Of a stretch of DNA of 64,000 nt, positions 1 through 12,729 are shown piece by piece. Positions within the stretch are counted from its first letter, which is position 1, and every line of letters begins with the position of its first letter. This DNA is from Hericium rajendrae (taxonomy: Eukaryota > Basidiomycota > Agaricomycetes > Russulales > Hericiaceae). The stretch spans positions 1,840,501 through 1,904,500 of the forward strand of contig CM065879.1 in NCBI GenBank assembly GCA_033439255.1. The letters are read 5' to 3'. Made by a program: the position numbers and the translations under genes. The notes under the pieces were generated by a model, which was not told where the DNA came from, made no database searches, and saw only the letters and a list, made by a program, of their open reading frames with translations.

Positions 1-3000
1 CATGTCAGCGTTGTCAGTCACCATTACCCGCATACCACGAAACATTGGCAACACCCCTAATGCATCTCCTGCTGTTTTAGACGGAAGAGCTCTTGTCCGT
101 CGAACAGCATCTCCACCCAGACGACGAGATTGGAAGAAATCTTGCGACATGTAATACGCAATCTCTTCATTCCTTTCTGTAGCCCGTGTCTGCGCGATCC
201 GCATGTTTAGCGCATCGCGGAACATCTTGTCGACTGTGATTATTGGGCTATCTTTGAATCGGTCGAGAGACTGTTGCGCACGTAATGTATTCATAATTCG
301 TCCACACAGTAACTCATAATCTGACCGACATTCACCATTTCTCGCAACAGTCCCTCGTCCTAGCCGTACGCGGGAAAGAAGGTCAGCATATCTGATGTCC
401 TGTGAGTGTCGCCAATTCTTCTTCAAATGCACGACTGTATTCACTTGTCGCCAAATGTGTGCTCCCTGCAAGGCATCCTGACTATCTACAGTTTGGCCTT
501 CTTTGTGCTTGGACGCTTTGGGCGAGACTAAACTATGCGAGAACAGCGACTTCGATCTGGGCGGCTGTAATTGTGCAAAGTCACCACAAAATATCACATT
601 AATCCCGCCGAAGGGCTCGTCACTCCGTCCGTCTTCCCAGCCTTTCGCGCTCGCGATTCTGGAGGAAACTTGTTTAAGAAATTGAGGCGAGATCATAGAA
701 ACCTCGTCGATGATAAGGTATCTCACATTTTTCCACATGTCAACGAGTTCATGTTCCTTATTTCCGAAGAAGCTTTTCGGCAAGTATGTCAGAGCATGCA
801 ATGTATAACCCCCTATGAGTACCGCAGCGATGCCAGTGGGCGCACTTAACAACAGATCTGACAATGAAGCACAACGTGCAAAATACTGGACGATCGCCTT
901 CACGACATGGCTCTTACCCGTACCACCGACGCCTGAAATATACATCAGTAGCTGTTCTGTCTCACCCTTTGCAAAGTGCTCAGCCACAGTACGTACCGCC
1001 ATCTCTTGCTCTGCATTCCCCATTATACCGTTATCGCTTAGGACATTCTCCAATACCTGAGCGGGGTCTAAGCCGGGTGGCTCGGTGCCGCCTGGGAAAT
1101 GCGCATCGGTTTGGGCCTGATCGTGCAGCGTCTCCATGGTTGTAAGAGGTGCGCATGCGTGCGCAATTGATCCATCCGTGCCGGTAGGGTTACTAGGAAC
1201 TGTGCTGCGAACCTTAGGTCGCTTGTCGGCTTTCTGCTTCACCATGTACGCGCGTAGCGCGTCAACGTCACAAGGACTCAAATCCCATGTTCTCTTCGAA
1301 CGTCTAGGTGCGTTAACACCATCTCCGACTACGGCGCTGTTGTCATTTATAAGTCCTGACCTCGTTAATATATCTAGGCCTTGGCTAATTCGATCAGATG
1401 CAAAATCTACAGGGTAACTAGCCTCCTGACGATCATCCTCCTCTACATCAGTACAACCTTGCACTTTGAAAAGGGCCTGTTCCAAATCATCATACAGATG
1501 AACATCAGTGCTGTTTATCAGTTGGTTATCAACAGGGATGCCGTTCAGGAAACTCGCCCGTAGCAAATCCATTGATGTTTGTTTTGCATCACGGCATTCC
1601 CATTCGACGTGGATATTTGCCATGATATGCTGAAGATGTACGGGGAAATCATATCGCCTGAAAGCATCTGTCCAGCTGTCAGTGGGCGCCTTCAAATCGT
1701 CAATCGACCGCCACGGCTTGAACAGAATAAGCATCGCACGGCAATATTCTTGGTTATTGTCATCGCTAGCCGGAATCGTCTTTCCGAGATACACAGGAAC
1801 GATAGGCTTGCGTCGTAAGCGGCAGAGGTGTGTGTTGTACATAGGATGCTCGGGACTGCTATAGCTCACACGGTCAGCAGCATGTGCGCCTCGCGACCCG
1901 CCATCCCCTTGAGCGCGACGTAGTCTGTCAGCTTCCTCTGTTTTCGTCAATCGTTCCACCCATGCGACGTGTTCCCATACAGAGAGTTTCATGAAGGTAG
2001 TTTCCTCCCCGCGAAAGCGATAATCTAACAATAAACTTGTTACTGACAGACCCTTTGCAGAGACGGTGACAGTGACTTCGTTATTCACGGCGCCTCTCTC
2101 ATCGTTATGGGCGGTCGTGTGGTCACTTCGGTTGGGCCCACCTGCTTGTGGCGCGCCATCCACAGAAGAAGCGTAAGCATAAGGATCGTTATCCCATGCA
2201 TATCGCATACCATGTTGAGGTGATATACCAAGCTGGGAGCATTCCTCTTGCAGTATATGCCGATCCAATTGTCCAAAGTACAAAGGTCGAAAGCAATGAC
2301 TTGTATAACAATCGCCCCCTCCCACGAGATAACTCATCACCTGTTGATGAGATAACTCTTGCCGCGCCATCATGGCGTTGACAATCTTAGTGAGTAAACT
2401 TTTGCGTTTTGTTTCAACAGAGGCATCCGGCCGGTGTTTAAATTTTGCCTCATTCTTATCAATAGCCGCACAAAGAGCGTCCAGGCCGAGATGCGTTGAC
2501 AGAGATGCCTTGGTGATATAATCTGTCACGTAAAACACTAAAGCTTTCGCAGCCTCTCCTGAACCAATAAATTTGATGTCCATATTACATCGCATCAAAA
2601 ACAGCACGACATCGTTATAGTTGTTTATCCACGGATGTAGCCTTCGCAACAGAATTGAGGATGTATCCTCATCCAGTTCAGTGAAAGCTCGTGTGCTGCC
2701 GTCGATGCGCATGCAGCAGTGTGCATCGTTTTTAGGCTCACCAGCACGTAGGTGTTTCCAGCACGTGTCTGTATGTTCGTGCCAGTTTGACGCGATTGCC
2801 AGTTCCTTCACAAATTCCTTGAAGTTCGTTTCGAACATCTCTCGGTCATCATCAGTCATGTTGTCGGCTAAAACAGGTCCGTCAATCAATCTTGGATCAT
2901 TCGCTGCATTCCGCTCTGGTTTTCGAACGGGCTGATCTACTGTAGTCTGCAGTATTCGATCCATGTCAGGCAACTCACACGAAATGATGGACTCCAACCA

Positions 3001-6000
3001 GCCGAAGACATCGGCCTTGAAGACCGTATCATCGAGCATCTTGTCTCGTAGTTTCTGTGGCGATAAGCTCCCCCGTAGCCAGACGAGCATGTGGCAGTGG
3101 AGCGTCCCCCGTCCTTGTGCCTCGACAGTGCCATAGTATGCATCGCAATATCCGAACAAGCCTGCACGGCCATCGCCATAACGCAAAATTTTGTCGACAA
3201 AAGCATTGATCATGGCATCAAAGAATTGGGCTGCCGCAGCAGGATGGTCTGCCACTTGTTTCGCTCTCTCAAAATATGACATATTCAAGAACTCACTCGC
3301 CTCTCCTCCTGCAAGGACATGCAGCAGCTTACTGTACATATCTGCGGGATTTAGCGTCAAGAACAAGGTAGGGCAACCATTATTCTTCAGCAACGTGCGT
3401 ATCTCATTTCTCATCTGCAATCGTCGTCCATTCGATCCCCGCAAATTCCTCGCCAGCACCTTCAGTTTGTCTAAGACCCGCAAAGCTTTCTTCTCTTCTG
3501 CAGTCGACGCCTGCGCGTGCGCATTATTTTTCCATTTGTCGCACATGCTTTGAAAGACAGCTGATGAGGATTCAATCTCTTCACAGACACTTTCATACTC
3601 ACTCTGCCCCACGCGGAATGTCGTTGATCGAGTAGCCTCCAATTTCTGTAGTATGTTCCAGCCCACATATGCGAAGTTAGGATCAGCCTCAAACTCGGGT
3701 AAGTCATGGCGCATTAACAGATTCTTAAGCTGTCTTTCAAACGACAGTCGGTATTTACCCTGCCGCCGTGGATTGTTGAAACCACCAATGCCCCACGGAT
3801 CCAAATGAGGGAACAAAAAGGTCAGCATCCTCGGATCGCGATCTGGAAATAATTCAGACCCTCCCCTCACCGCCACGAAAGGTCTGTGCCTCCGACACCA
3901 ATCCAACGCCTTTAACTTCATGGCATTTTGTGTCATACCGCCAAGATGATCGGCGGGATACCCGGCCACTCGAAGCAACAGCTCACCATCCGGCACCTCC
4001 ACACCCTCCGTAAGATCTGTCCCTGACACGCCAGATGTCGCTCCTCCTGTCTCGCTCTGTCCATATGGTATATGACATATCTCTACACTTCGAGGAACTC
4101 CTATATCATTCTGAAACATGTCGCTAGGGCATAGGTCTTCGAGATTTCGCGCACTAAACGCCACCCCTTCTTCTCGGTAAAATTCATTCTGACTGATGAG
4201 AAAATTGATGATGAGCTCAACGCGATTTTTCGATACTAGGACTGGTTTCACTTTTTGCAAGATGTCCATTGTCGGTTTGTCCTTACATCCCATAAATAGA
4301 ACACACATGGCATGCTGCATATCATTTGCGGTCGGAGGTAATAACCTCTTCAATTGCGCCACATCCTGAGGGATTATAGCCACGTTTCCTTTACTATATC
4401 TCTGCGACGTCCGGTCTTGCGTATATACAAACGAGATTTGGGTCGACCTACAAGCAGATACCAGCTGTAGTTCGCTCATTGACAATGTCCTAAATGCATC
4501 TCGCACTTCTTTCGGCAGACGCTCGTGCGCATAGTACTGATAGTTCGCGATTGCGTCGACTGGCTGTTCCCCGCGCAGCAGGGCAGCATGACAAGATCGA
4601 CAGACACTTATGTCGGCCAACATGTCTGTACAACTCATCCCACCGCTGCACAGGAAAGCTCTATGATACAATTCGAAATTGTACGACGTCGGTATTAGCT
4701 CAGGCGGAATGTCCTCATTATGCAGTAACTCCAAAGGCAGATTCTCCGCGGGCACAGACGATAAATCTCTGGCAAACTTCTTCTGACCACATACTGCACA
4801 TGCGTGCCATATCCAATTTTCTGCCTGCATATGGCTCTGAAAATCACGAATGATGTCATGCCTCATATCCTCTGAACTTCTCATAGGGAAGTGACTATCT
4901 TCTGCCGACTCCTGCGTCGGGCCATAGCATGCCGCGAACTGCAGTTCTGTCTCCATTCGTCGTGTTTCATCTTCTGGCCGTCGACTGCCCCGTCTACTGC
5001 CGATACCAGGCGGTCGTCGTGAATCACTCGCAGACGGCCGTCGTTCGTGAGCACTGCACGCAAATACATAACGATGCTCCGCACATGCACGAGAACATTG
5101 ATGGAGACGGGTGAGACCATTGACCATGACCGCCTTTGTTGCACGTCGCCCAAAAGTCATACCATGCGCTCGACCAATTTCTCGCAACTGTTCACGAGTC
5201 CAATGATATGCAGCTGACAATAACAACTCCACGGACGAGCAGGACACACGAACACCATCAGGCAGACCCGACGTGTCGCAATCCTCCCTAACAACAGAGT
5301 GGAATTTAAACCACTGCAATAGCCTAGAGGAACGGACAACTCCGTTCCCCTGCACTGTACAGCCTGGCACTCCCAACAACTCATCACGAATAACGGTACG
5401 CGATAAACAACCTTCCCCTGCATACCGTGTCAGCTGTCAATCATACTGGTACATCTATAAAAAATACACACCTGGCATCACCACTTCCGTCCCCAGCATT
5501 TCTTCTCCGTGCATGTCAGACACTTGCGCACCAGCTGCACTATTGCCCGCTGTGTGATCGAGCGAAGACACTGAGGCATGGCGAACCGTGTCCGGCTCGA
5601 GCACGGGCCTGCCAAGCAACGCTGCACGGCTGTCAGCTTCTCTGCCGCACCGAAAACATACACACATAGCCACCTACCAAAGAATTCATCGTACGAGGAT
5701 GCAAACGCCGAAGGAGCACCCCTCCTATTACAACCTTCCGCCGCACTCGACGAGGAATTCGACGGATCTGCCAACTACAGTAAGTTATGGTCTAGTGCTC
5801 GGTTATAAAGACCACACACCTTGGTCTGCTTGAACGGCCCCTGACTCTTCCTCTTCGACTTCATCGACAGGGACGGTCCCGGCCGTCCGACCCGCCCGCA
5901 CGCCGCCTGACTCTTCGTCTTCTACTTCTTCGATGGTCACGCTCCGCGCTACCGCGGGTGCGACTCGCTGACGTTTCCGCGAGGTATCCCCAACAGATGA

Positions 6001-6105
6001 TATATAAAGCTGAGTGCGTTTACCTGTCATGACAGCCGTCTTCGTGTTTTGTTTTTGGTCTTGAAAAGCAGCACCACCGCGCAGAACGGCTTCACTCCAC
6101 TGCAT
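1..6105 (-). CDS. Helitron Rep-helicase (HUH endonuclease plus Pif1-like helicase), partial
   Basis: The protein nicks and rejoins one DNA strand and unwinds the transposon during rolling-circle transposition. The main exon is open without a stop from about 5436 to the left edge (about 1,810 codons). In order it shows an N-terminal cysteine-rich region (about 4560-4810, CxxC pairs), a Helitron-like N domain with the motif LDPWGIGGFNNPR (about 3765-3805), the Rep HUH motif GRGTLHCHMLVW (about 3075-3110), and a Pif1-type helicase with Walker A GVGGTGKS (about 910-935), Walker B LIIDEVSM (about 695-715) and GDFAQLQPP (about 565-590). Two or three small upstream exons (5816-6105, 5676-5770, 5475-5620) fit with short introns. 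The ATG may be at 6105 or 6030. I see no disabling change in the visible part, so the element may be autonomous. The C-terminal helicase motifs lie outside the window. Confidence 0.85.
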
Positions 6106-6200
6106 GCACAAACAAGTACAAGCTCCATTTCACGTGATGCGTGTCGTCCCGATATGGTGATATTCCTGAGACAAACCTGCTCCCTACGGGACCAGGAATT
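1..6200 (-). mobile_element. Helitron, 5' part (3' end outside the window)
   Basis: This is a rolling-circle DNA transposon on the minus strand. Its Rep-helicase gene fills the left end of the window and leaves through position 1, so the CTRR/hairpin 3' end is not visible. The 5' end (a TC terminus, read as GA followed by host T on the plus strand) must lie between the first Rep-helicase exon near 6105 and the TATA box of the neighbouring dehydrogenase at 6261. Several GA|T positions fit there and I could not choose between them. The right border given is therefore approximate. No inverted repeats or target duplication are expected for this family. Confidence 0.85.
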
Positions 6201-6260
6201 GAGTCTCTTCCGCCCCCGATGAGCGAAGAGGATCCGCCGATCTGTCATGTATGGCGCGCA

Positions 6261-6266
6261 TATAAG
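6261..6266 (+). promoter_or_regulatory. TATA-like box of the short-chain dehydrogenase gene
   Basis: The sequence GCATATAAGG lies about 85 bases upstream of the dehydrogenase ATG at 6347, a normal distance for a fungal TATA box. It also sets an inner limit for how far the Helitron can extend to the right. Confidence 0.5.
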
Positions 6267-6346
6267 GTCAGGGATGGTCTAGGCTTAAGCATTCTAGCTA
6301 TTCACTTCTCCCATCTCCCACCACCTCTCGAATCCAATTTCACAAC

Positions 6347-7569
<1,223 letters not shown>

Positions 7570-7776
7570 ATGTCTATTGCCACAAATATGACACACTTGG
7601 GGTTCGTCAAGATGCAGTCATCGCACGTCCTCATTCCCTGTTACGGATAGATATGTATTTCCCAGAAGGAAATTTGTAAAACAGACTGTAGCACTTCAAT
7701 TTACTCAAATGAGACACGATTCGAGAATTTTCATTATGCGAGACACAAGCGAGACTCGATCAAAGAGAAGAAATCT

Positions 7777-9451
7777 TCACTGACTGAAGTTTTGAATGCC
7801 GTTGAAGTTGGTGATTGGTCCAGCGGAACCGCCGGTGACCTTTAGAGCGGACCAATCCCATGTTCCTTGCCGCGCCAGCCCGAGTTTAGCGGCCGCTCCC
7901 TTTTATCAACACAGGGCATGGACTCACCGGTGCACGCTCCAGCCCCACAGTTGACGGCGACCCTCATTGCGTCAGAGTTCACGGAGAGGGAAGTTTCGTT
8001 GCCGACGAAATTGATATCCTAGTCCGACGAGTGGTCAGCGAACTTCTCATACAGCGTCCATGAGCAGGGTGCTCACAGAAACTATGACTCCGGTCCCAGG
8101 CGTGCCGAGCGTATCGGGGTAGCTCTGGTCGATGAGAACACCGAATTGGCGTAGTCCTGTCCCGGTGTTACCAGAGTAGGTGACATTCGTTACCGACGCG
8201 TCTGTAGCAGACGCCTTCGTCTTGATGCGCAGGGCTTGATCGCTGTTAGCGGGCATCAGCATGCGAGAAGAACTGTACGCCGACACGAGACAAACTTGTT
8301 GGTAACGGTGTTGTCTTGGATAATAATACCTGAGACTGTCGCGTCGCTCGAGATGGAACCGATAGAGATGCCATGACCGCCCGAGCAGGTGTTGCGCTGG
8401 AAGACGATGTTTGAGCCCTTGTTGATCGCGAGGCAGTCATCCTGGTTCATGATGGTGCTGTCTTCGATGGTCAGGTCCGTCGTGCTGACGTCGAAGCCAT
8501 CAGTGTTGTGTCCTGCGGCCTTTCCATCGCTCTTCGAATTTGGCTGGTCGCCCAGAGCTATCATTCATGGCCGTCAGGTCAAAGACGCCGTTAGGAAGGG
8601 GGAGATCCCACAGTCATCGATGGTCAGCTCGGACATGACAAGTGCCGCCGGGTTCGAGACGCTGTACACACGGGCGGGCGAGTTGAGGACCTTCACGTTC
8701 TGGGAGAGATTGCCTCTGATTGGAAACTAACAATAGGCAGAAGTAAAGAAAGCGTACAGTGAACGTTCCGGATATTTGAATCCTGAGTTAAGTATAGTGC
8801 TTAGGTTGAGCTCAGTTGGATTTAGCGAGGTACATACTTCATCATCGGCGCTGGCTTTGTGACGCCGCCATTGCCACCTTGTCCATCCTGTGGCGTGGTG
8901 AGGCGTTGTCTTCCCAATTCAATGAAGATACGGGCTTACCCAGTAGAAGGGTCCGTTGCCGTCGAATGTATGGCCGTTTCCATTGACTGACCAGCGAAAG
9001 GAGGTGATATCAGTTGCGCACTATGGCTGAGGGAGTGAGACCTACAGGTGGCAGACTTTCCGCTGAATATATGCGCGTTCATAAAGCGTTCACACAATGA
9101 TGATGAGGAAAAGATCTACCTGATCTGGAAGAGTGGTCCGTCCCACGTTTTGTTCCCAAAGGTGACATCACCCTCTGAGAAATGCATCCCGAGTGAGCGC
9201 AGCGGCATAAATAAATGTAGGAAAGACTCACGCATGTTCACTGTGGTGCCATCGGCGAGATCCAGGTTGAACGTCTCCCCAGCAGGGACTGTGAAGGAGT
9301 TTATGTTGACCGTCGTGCACTTAACAGCGTCGTCAACATCATCCATCGATGAGATGGTGCCAGTACAGTCCTGGCCGGTCGGTGCTGCCAGCGACAAAAG
9401 GATGCATGCTGCTACAGTCACAAGAGCAGAGACAGACTTGAGCGGAGCCAT
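7777..9451 (-). pseudogene. Polygalacturonase (GH28), frame disrupted
   Basis: GH28 enzymes hydrolyse alpha-1,4-galacturonan in pectin outside the cell. The N-terminus from ATG 9451 is a signal peptide (MAPLKSVSALVTVAAC...), followed by GDVTFGNKTWDGPLF and GNGHTFDGNGPFYW. The catalytic region has AGHNTDGFDVS and MNQDDCLAIN (the NTD and DD aspartates) and CSGGHGISIGS (the HG motif). The C-terminus reads GGSAGPITNFNGIQNFSQ, then stop at 7777-7779. Introns at about 9230, 8930, 8290 and 8070 splice cleanly. The parts between about 8990 and 9115, about 8720 and 8765, and 8560 and 8620 cannot be kept in frame by any GT-AG intron I can find, giving at least three or four small indels. Either the gene is a recent pseudogene or the assembly has indel errors here. 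All catalytic motifs are still legible, so decay would be recent. Confidence 0.8.
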
Positions 9452-10678
9452 GTTCGACCTGAAAATCATTGCAGAATATGTTGCTGCTCTTATGTCGTAG
9501 CAGGCTGCTTCGCGGATAACGATGCATGCGCTACACCTCGGTCATGAGGGTACCACGCACTGCATCCCCGTCATGAGAGCACACACGTTTCTCGTAAGTA
9601 GGGTAGGACACCGAGCAGTAGTGTCATACCGAAACATATCCGTCATGGTACGGATGCAGTCGTCGTGCCAGAATAGCTGAAGGTCATGCAGGAATAGATT
9701 CGGATCACAAAAGAAGTTTAATCATACCGAACCCTGTGCTTTTGGAGCTATAAGAGTGATTCGAACATCGCCCAGCTGATCTGAAGAAAGAAGTGCAAGA
9801 CGCCGCGCACCTTCCACTTCGTTCTTGCGTACGCCTTGAAAGGCAGTGGGGTTCGTTGTTCTGTGAGAAGGGGTCAGCGCCAGGTCAACGAGGTACCGGA
9901 CGGGACGGGACGCTGCGTCGAGCCCACTGCTTCCATTGCGGTAGGAAGGATCGCCGTCCTCGATGTGTTGTGGAGTGAGAGAAACGGCAGGCACGTGTGA
10001 GCGCTGGACCCAGTCTACAGATTCATTCTTGCTTCGGCGTGTTGAGCGGTAGAATTAGAAGCTGAACGTGTTATCACGGCCACGGCCGCCTGATTTTACG
10101 ATTGCCACAGCAAAGAATAGAGCACCCGACGTGAATCACTTCTAAAAAGTCTCGGGACTGAGGGAATGAGAGAAGATGCATGAGTTGCACATATGCTGAA
10201 CCGGCCGTCAGACAGAATAACTACCGACGTAGAAGCGATAACCCCGAGCTAGGATGGGCTTCGACGCTTTCTAATGCCCCGATTTTACGAAAAGTCCGAA
10301 ATGTATGTTCAGCTGGAAGCATCAGTCCATAAATCAAGTGGTCACATACCTCAGATAGTTTCATTCTATATAGCTATCCCCAGCGGGCGAACACCTTAAG
10401 GGAAAGGCCGTCCACGTCATGATCGTTGTAAGTCGCATCCAGATGATGGTGAGCAAGCCTCGACCTAGCCTCGATCTCGGTGCCACTAGGCTGAAGGCGG
10501 TACTTCGTGACTTGTCCATCGAGATGTTGAATGGAACTGCGATGTCGCCTTTGGCCTCAACCAGCAGAGCCTGACGTATGGACATGACCTCGCTGAAAAC
10601 ATCCAAAGCGGCCTCGCATTCACTTGACGTGCTCTGGGGTAACAACATCGTTCATACATATGACGGCGGTGCGAACCC
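9452..10678. other. Intergenic, no recognised gene
   Basis: This is about 1.2 kb between the polygalacturonase start and the stop of the F-box gene. A 90-codon minus-strand frame (9722-9994) lacks an ATG. A 95-codon minus-strand frame with ATG at 10648 (10361-10648) begins only 30 bases after the F-box stop. Neither resembles a family I know. The second may be F-box 3' UTR or a tiny gene. Confidence 0.4.
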
Positions 10679-12400
10679 CTAGGCCCTTACAACCATGAAT
10701 TGTTCGGGTACTTCGGGATTCTCGTACTTCGTCAGAACGGGTTCTGTCGTTACTGAGCCGTCCTCCAGTTTTTTCACCTGCCTTAACACCTAAGCCTTCT
10801 GGGTAAGTCACCGAAACAAAACTCCCGGGGTTGAAACAGCTGACCTGCCATACTTGCGTGTCAATGCCAAGCTGTGTCAAGGTAGGACTGCAGCGAGCAA
10901 CAAATTGCTTGGCAAGCTCGAGTCTCGTCGGCATCACACCAGCGTCCGGCACTATATTGACATGTATTGCACGCAACTTGGTTCCGTGCGCGAGGACCTC
11001 GCCAACCTTCCCCTAGAAAGATATGCAAGATTACAATACCATCACTGAGAGACGGACAGGACGGACACGTACCAAGTCTTGCATCTTCAACAACATGAAC
11101 AGTTGCTGCAGATTTGGGCAATGTGTGCAAACATCCCCGATGAGATCGAGGCCTACACGCAGTCGATGCACCGAAAAGCGCATCAAGCTGTGACCATGCA
11201 TGGCGATAATCCGGGAGCAAAGCGAGCGGAACGGCGGGGCATCCATCTGAGGGTATAATGCGTAAAGATGGAAGGCCTCGAGAGGCGATTCAGACAGTGC
11301 CTCGATGACACCAGCAGTCCATTTATCGGGGATGCAGATCGGCGGCACGGTCACCGTGATGTATTTCAAGCTGGGCAATCCACCGACGCTGCGGCAATTA
11401 TTGCCGAATGATTGCATGTCCTGCGTATTGTAATAAACGTCAACCGACGACGTAGAAGACCATAGGCTACTCACAAAGGAAGGAGACAGTCCTTCCAATC
11501 CAAGTCCAACGAGCCTCTTCGAGTTGGTACTGATAACTGCCCACGCCCCGACATGGGTAACTCTGGAACATCCCACAAGATACAGATGTTCAAGGTTGAT
11601 CAGATGGGGCGACAGAGAATTCAAGAAGTCGTCTGTGATTAGGGGCGACGACTTAAATCAAACGATCAACTGATTGCGAACGATCGGGACAAGGAACAAG
11701 ACTTGCCTTGCATATTAGAGTTAAGTTTCTTAGCGAATGTCCAGTGAAACCCACCCATTGTGGTAATACCGACACAACGGGGTTGGAAGGCATAATGAGG
11801 GAAATCTTAGTTAAATTCTTGAAGCTGGTGAGCATATGTGGTTCATAGTTATCGTCATGGTGCCCATTGATTTCTAGTTCGTGGAGCTTGGGACAGGTTC
11901 GTAATGCCTCTAGAATCGGGGTTGTAAGAGAGCCGTCGCGTGTCCATGTGCATGAGCGGAGATGGACGGAATTCTGAATTCCTCGAACGCAATCGTCGAG
12001 AAGGGTCTGGTACGCTTCGGCAGTGTAAAGGGCCTTGGGGAAATCTCGTATTTCTGCCGTTGAGGTCATCGTGTGTTTGTCGCAAGAGAACACGGGAGAC
12101 ACTCACCTAGCTTTCGTACTAAGGCGGCAAGATGTGGATAATGGGCCAAGGTATTGAATAATTGCATCATCTAATCACAGGAGTTAACCTGGGTCCACAG
12201 GGCAATTCATTGCTTCAGCTCACCTTCGCCTTAGCATCTTTATACCACGGAAATATTATGGCCTTCTCGTACAGTAGAGGAACTGTAAACCTATAGAACG
12301 ACTGATCGACCAGACACAAGGCCGCTAGATGAGACGCCTTCACTACGTGCTGGACGATCAGCGGCAGTAGCTCGAGAGGTAGGTCCTCAAAGGCGGGCAT
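10679..12400 (-). CDS. F-box protein with LRR-like repeats
   Basis: This is a predicted substrate adaptor of an SCF ubiquitin ligase. The start ATG at 12400 opens an N-terminal F-box (FEDLPLELLPLIVQHVV, residues about 4-20). A leucine-rich region follows with the motifs HLRSCTWTRDGSL, ELEINGHHDDNYEP, LTKISLIMPSNPVV and HLYLVGCSRVTHVGAWA, a layout shared by a large Agaricomycete F-box family. The C-terminus is YENPEVPEQFMVVRA, then TAG at 10679-10681. About six introns give one open frame. One of them (11652-11706) must use a GC donor. The target protein is unknown. The gene lies head-to-head with SPT5, separated by 329 bases. Confidence 0.82.
11652..11706 (-). other. GC-AG intron in the F-box gene
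   Basis: On the minus strand the exon ends TGCAAG and the intron begins GCAAGT, the preferred GC-donor context, ending ...TTTAAG after 55 bases. Splicing here restores the expected LTLICK/SSPLITDDFL junction. No GT donor near it does so. Confidence 0.75.
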
Positions 12401-12729
12401 TATCTTCCCTGAGAGAGCGTGCTGACATTTCTCAGATTATTCCACTATTTTTGGGTTACTCACTAGTCATAAGCCGTCGCTCTTCGTGTCAGGCTCCAAT
12501 GAGTTCAGTGTTCAGGAGAACGAGACGAGCGGGTTTCGAACACAGATCAAGTTGTTACTGATCGGCCCGTAGCGGGCCGTCTCGAGGTCGTCAACGTCAC
12601 GAACGTCGTCACAGGCGTGACGTGCTATGGCTTAGCTGACTAAGCGCGAGTCGCGGCGTCCATCTAAGGGAACGCTTTCCGTTCGCGGTAACCGATCCAG
12701 TTCGCCGTCTTTCTCTCTCTACCACCACC
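12401..12729. promoter_or_regulatory. Divergent promoter region between F-box gene and SPT5
   Basis: This 329-base gap separates two divergently transcribed genes and should contain both promoters. A pyrimidine-rich stretch (TTTCTCTCTCTACC) lies directly upstream of the SPT5 start, as is common for fungal transcription start regions. No clear TATA box was seen. Confidence 0.45.

Noticed and set aside
9722-9994. A 90-codon minus-strand frame between the polygalacturonase and the F-box gene.
   Set aside because: It lacks an ATG and has no recognisable motif.
10361-10648. A 95-codon minus-strand frame with ATG, 30 bases after the F-box stop, whose other frame (YRLQPSGTEIEARSRLAHHH) also looks coding-like.
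   Set aside because: Two competing frames, no family motif, and the position is where the F-box 3' UTR should be. Not enough to call a gene.
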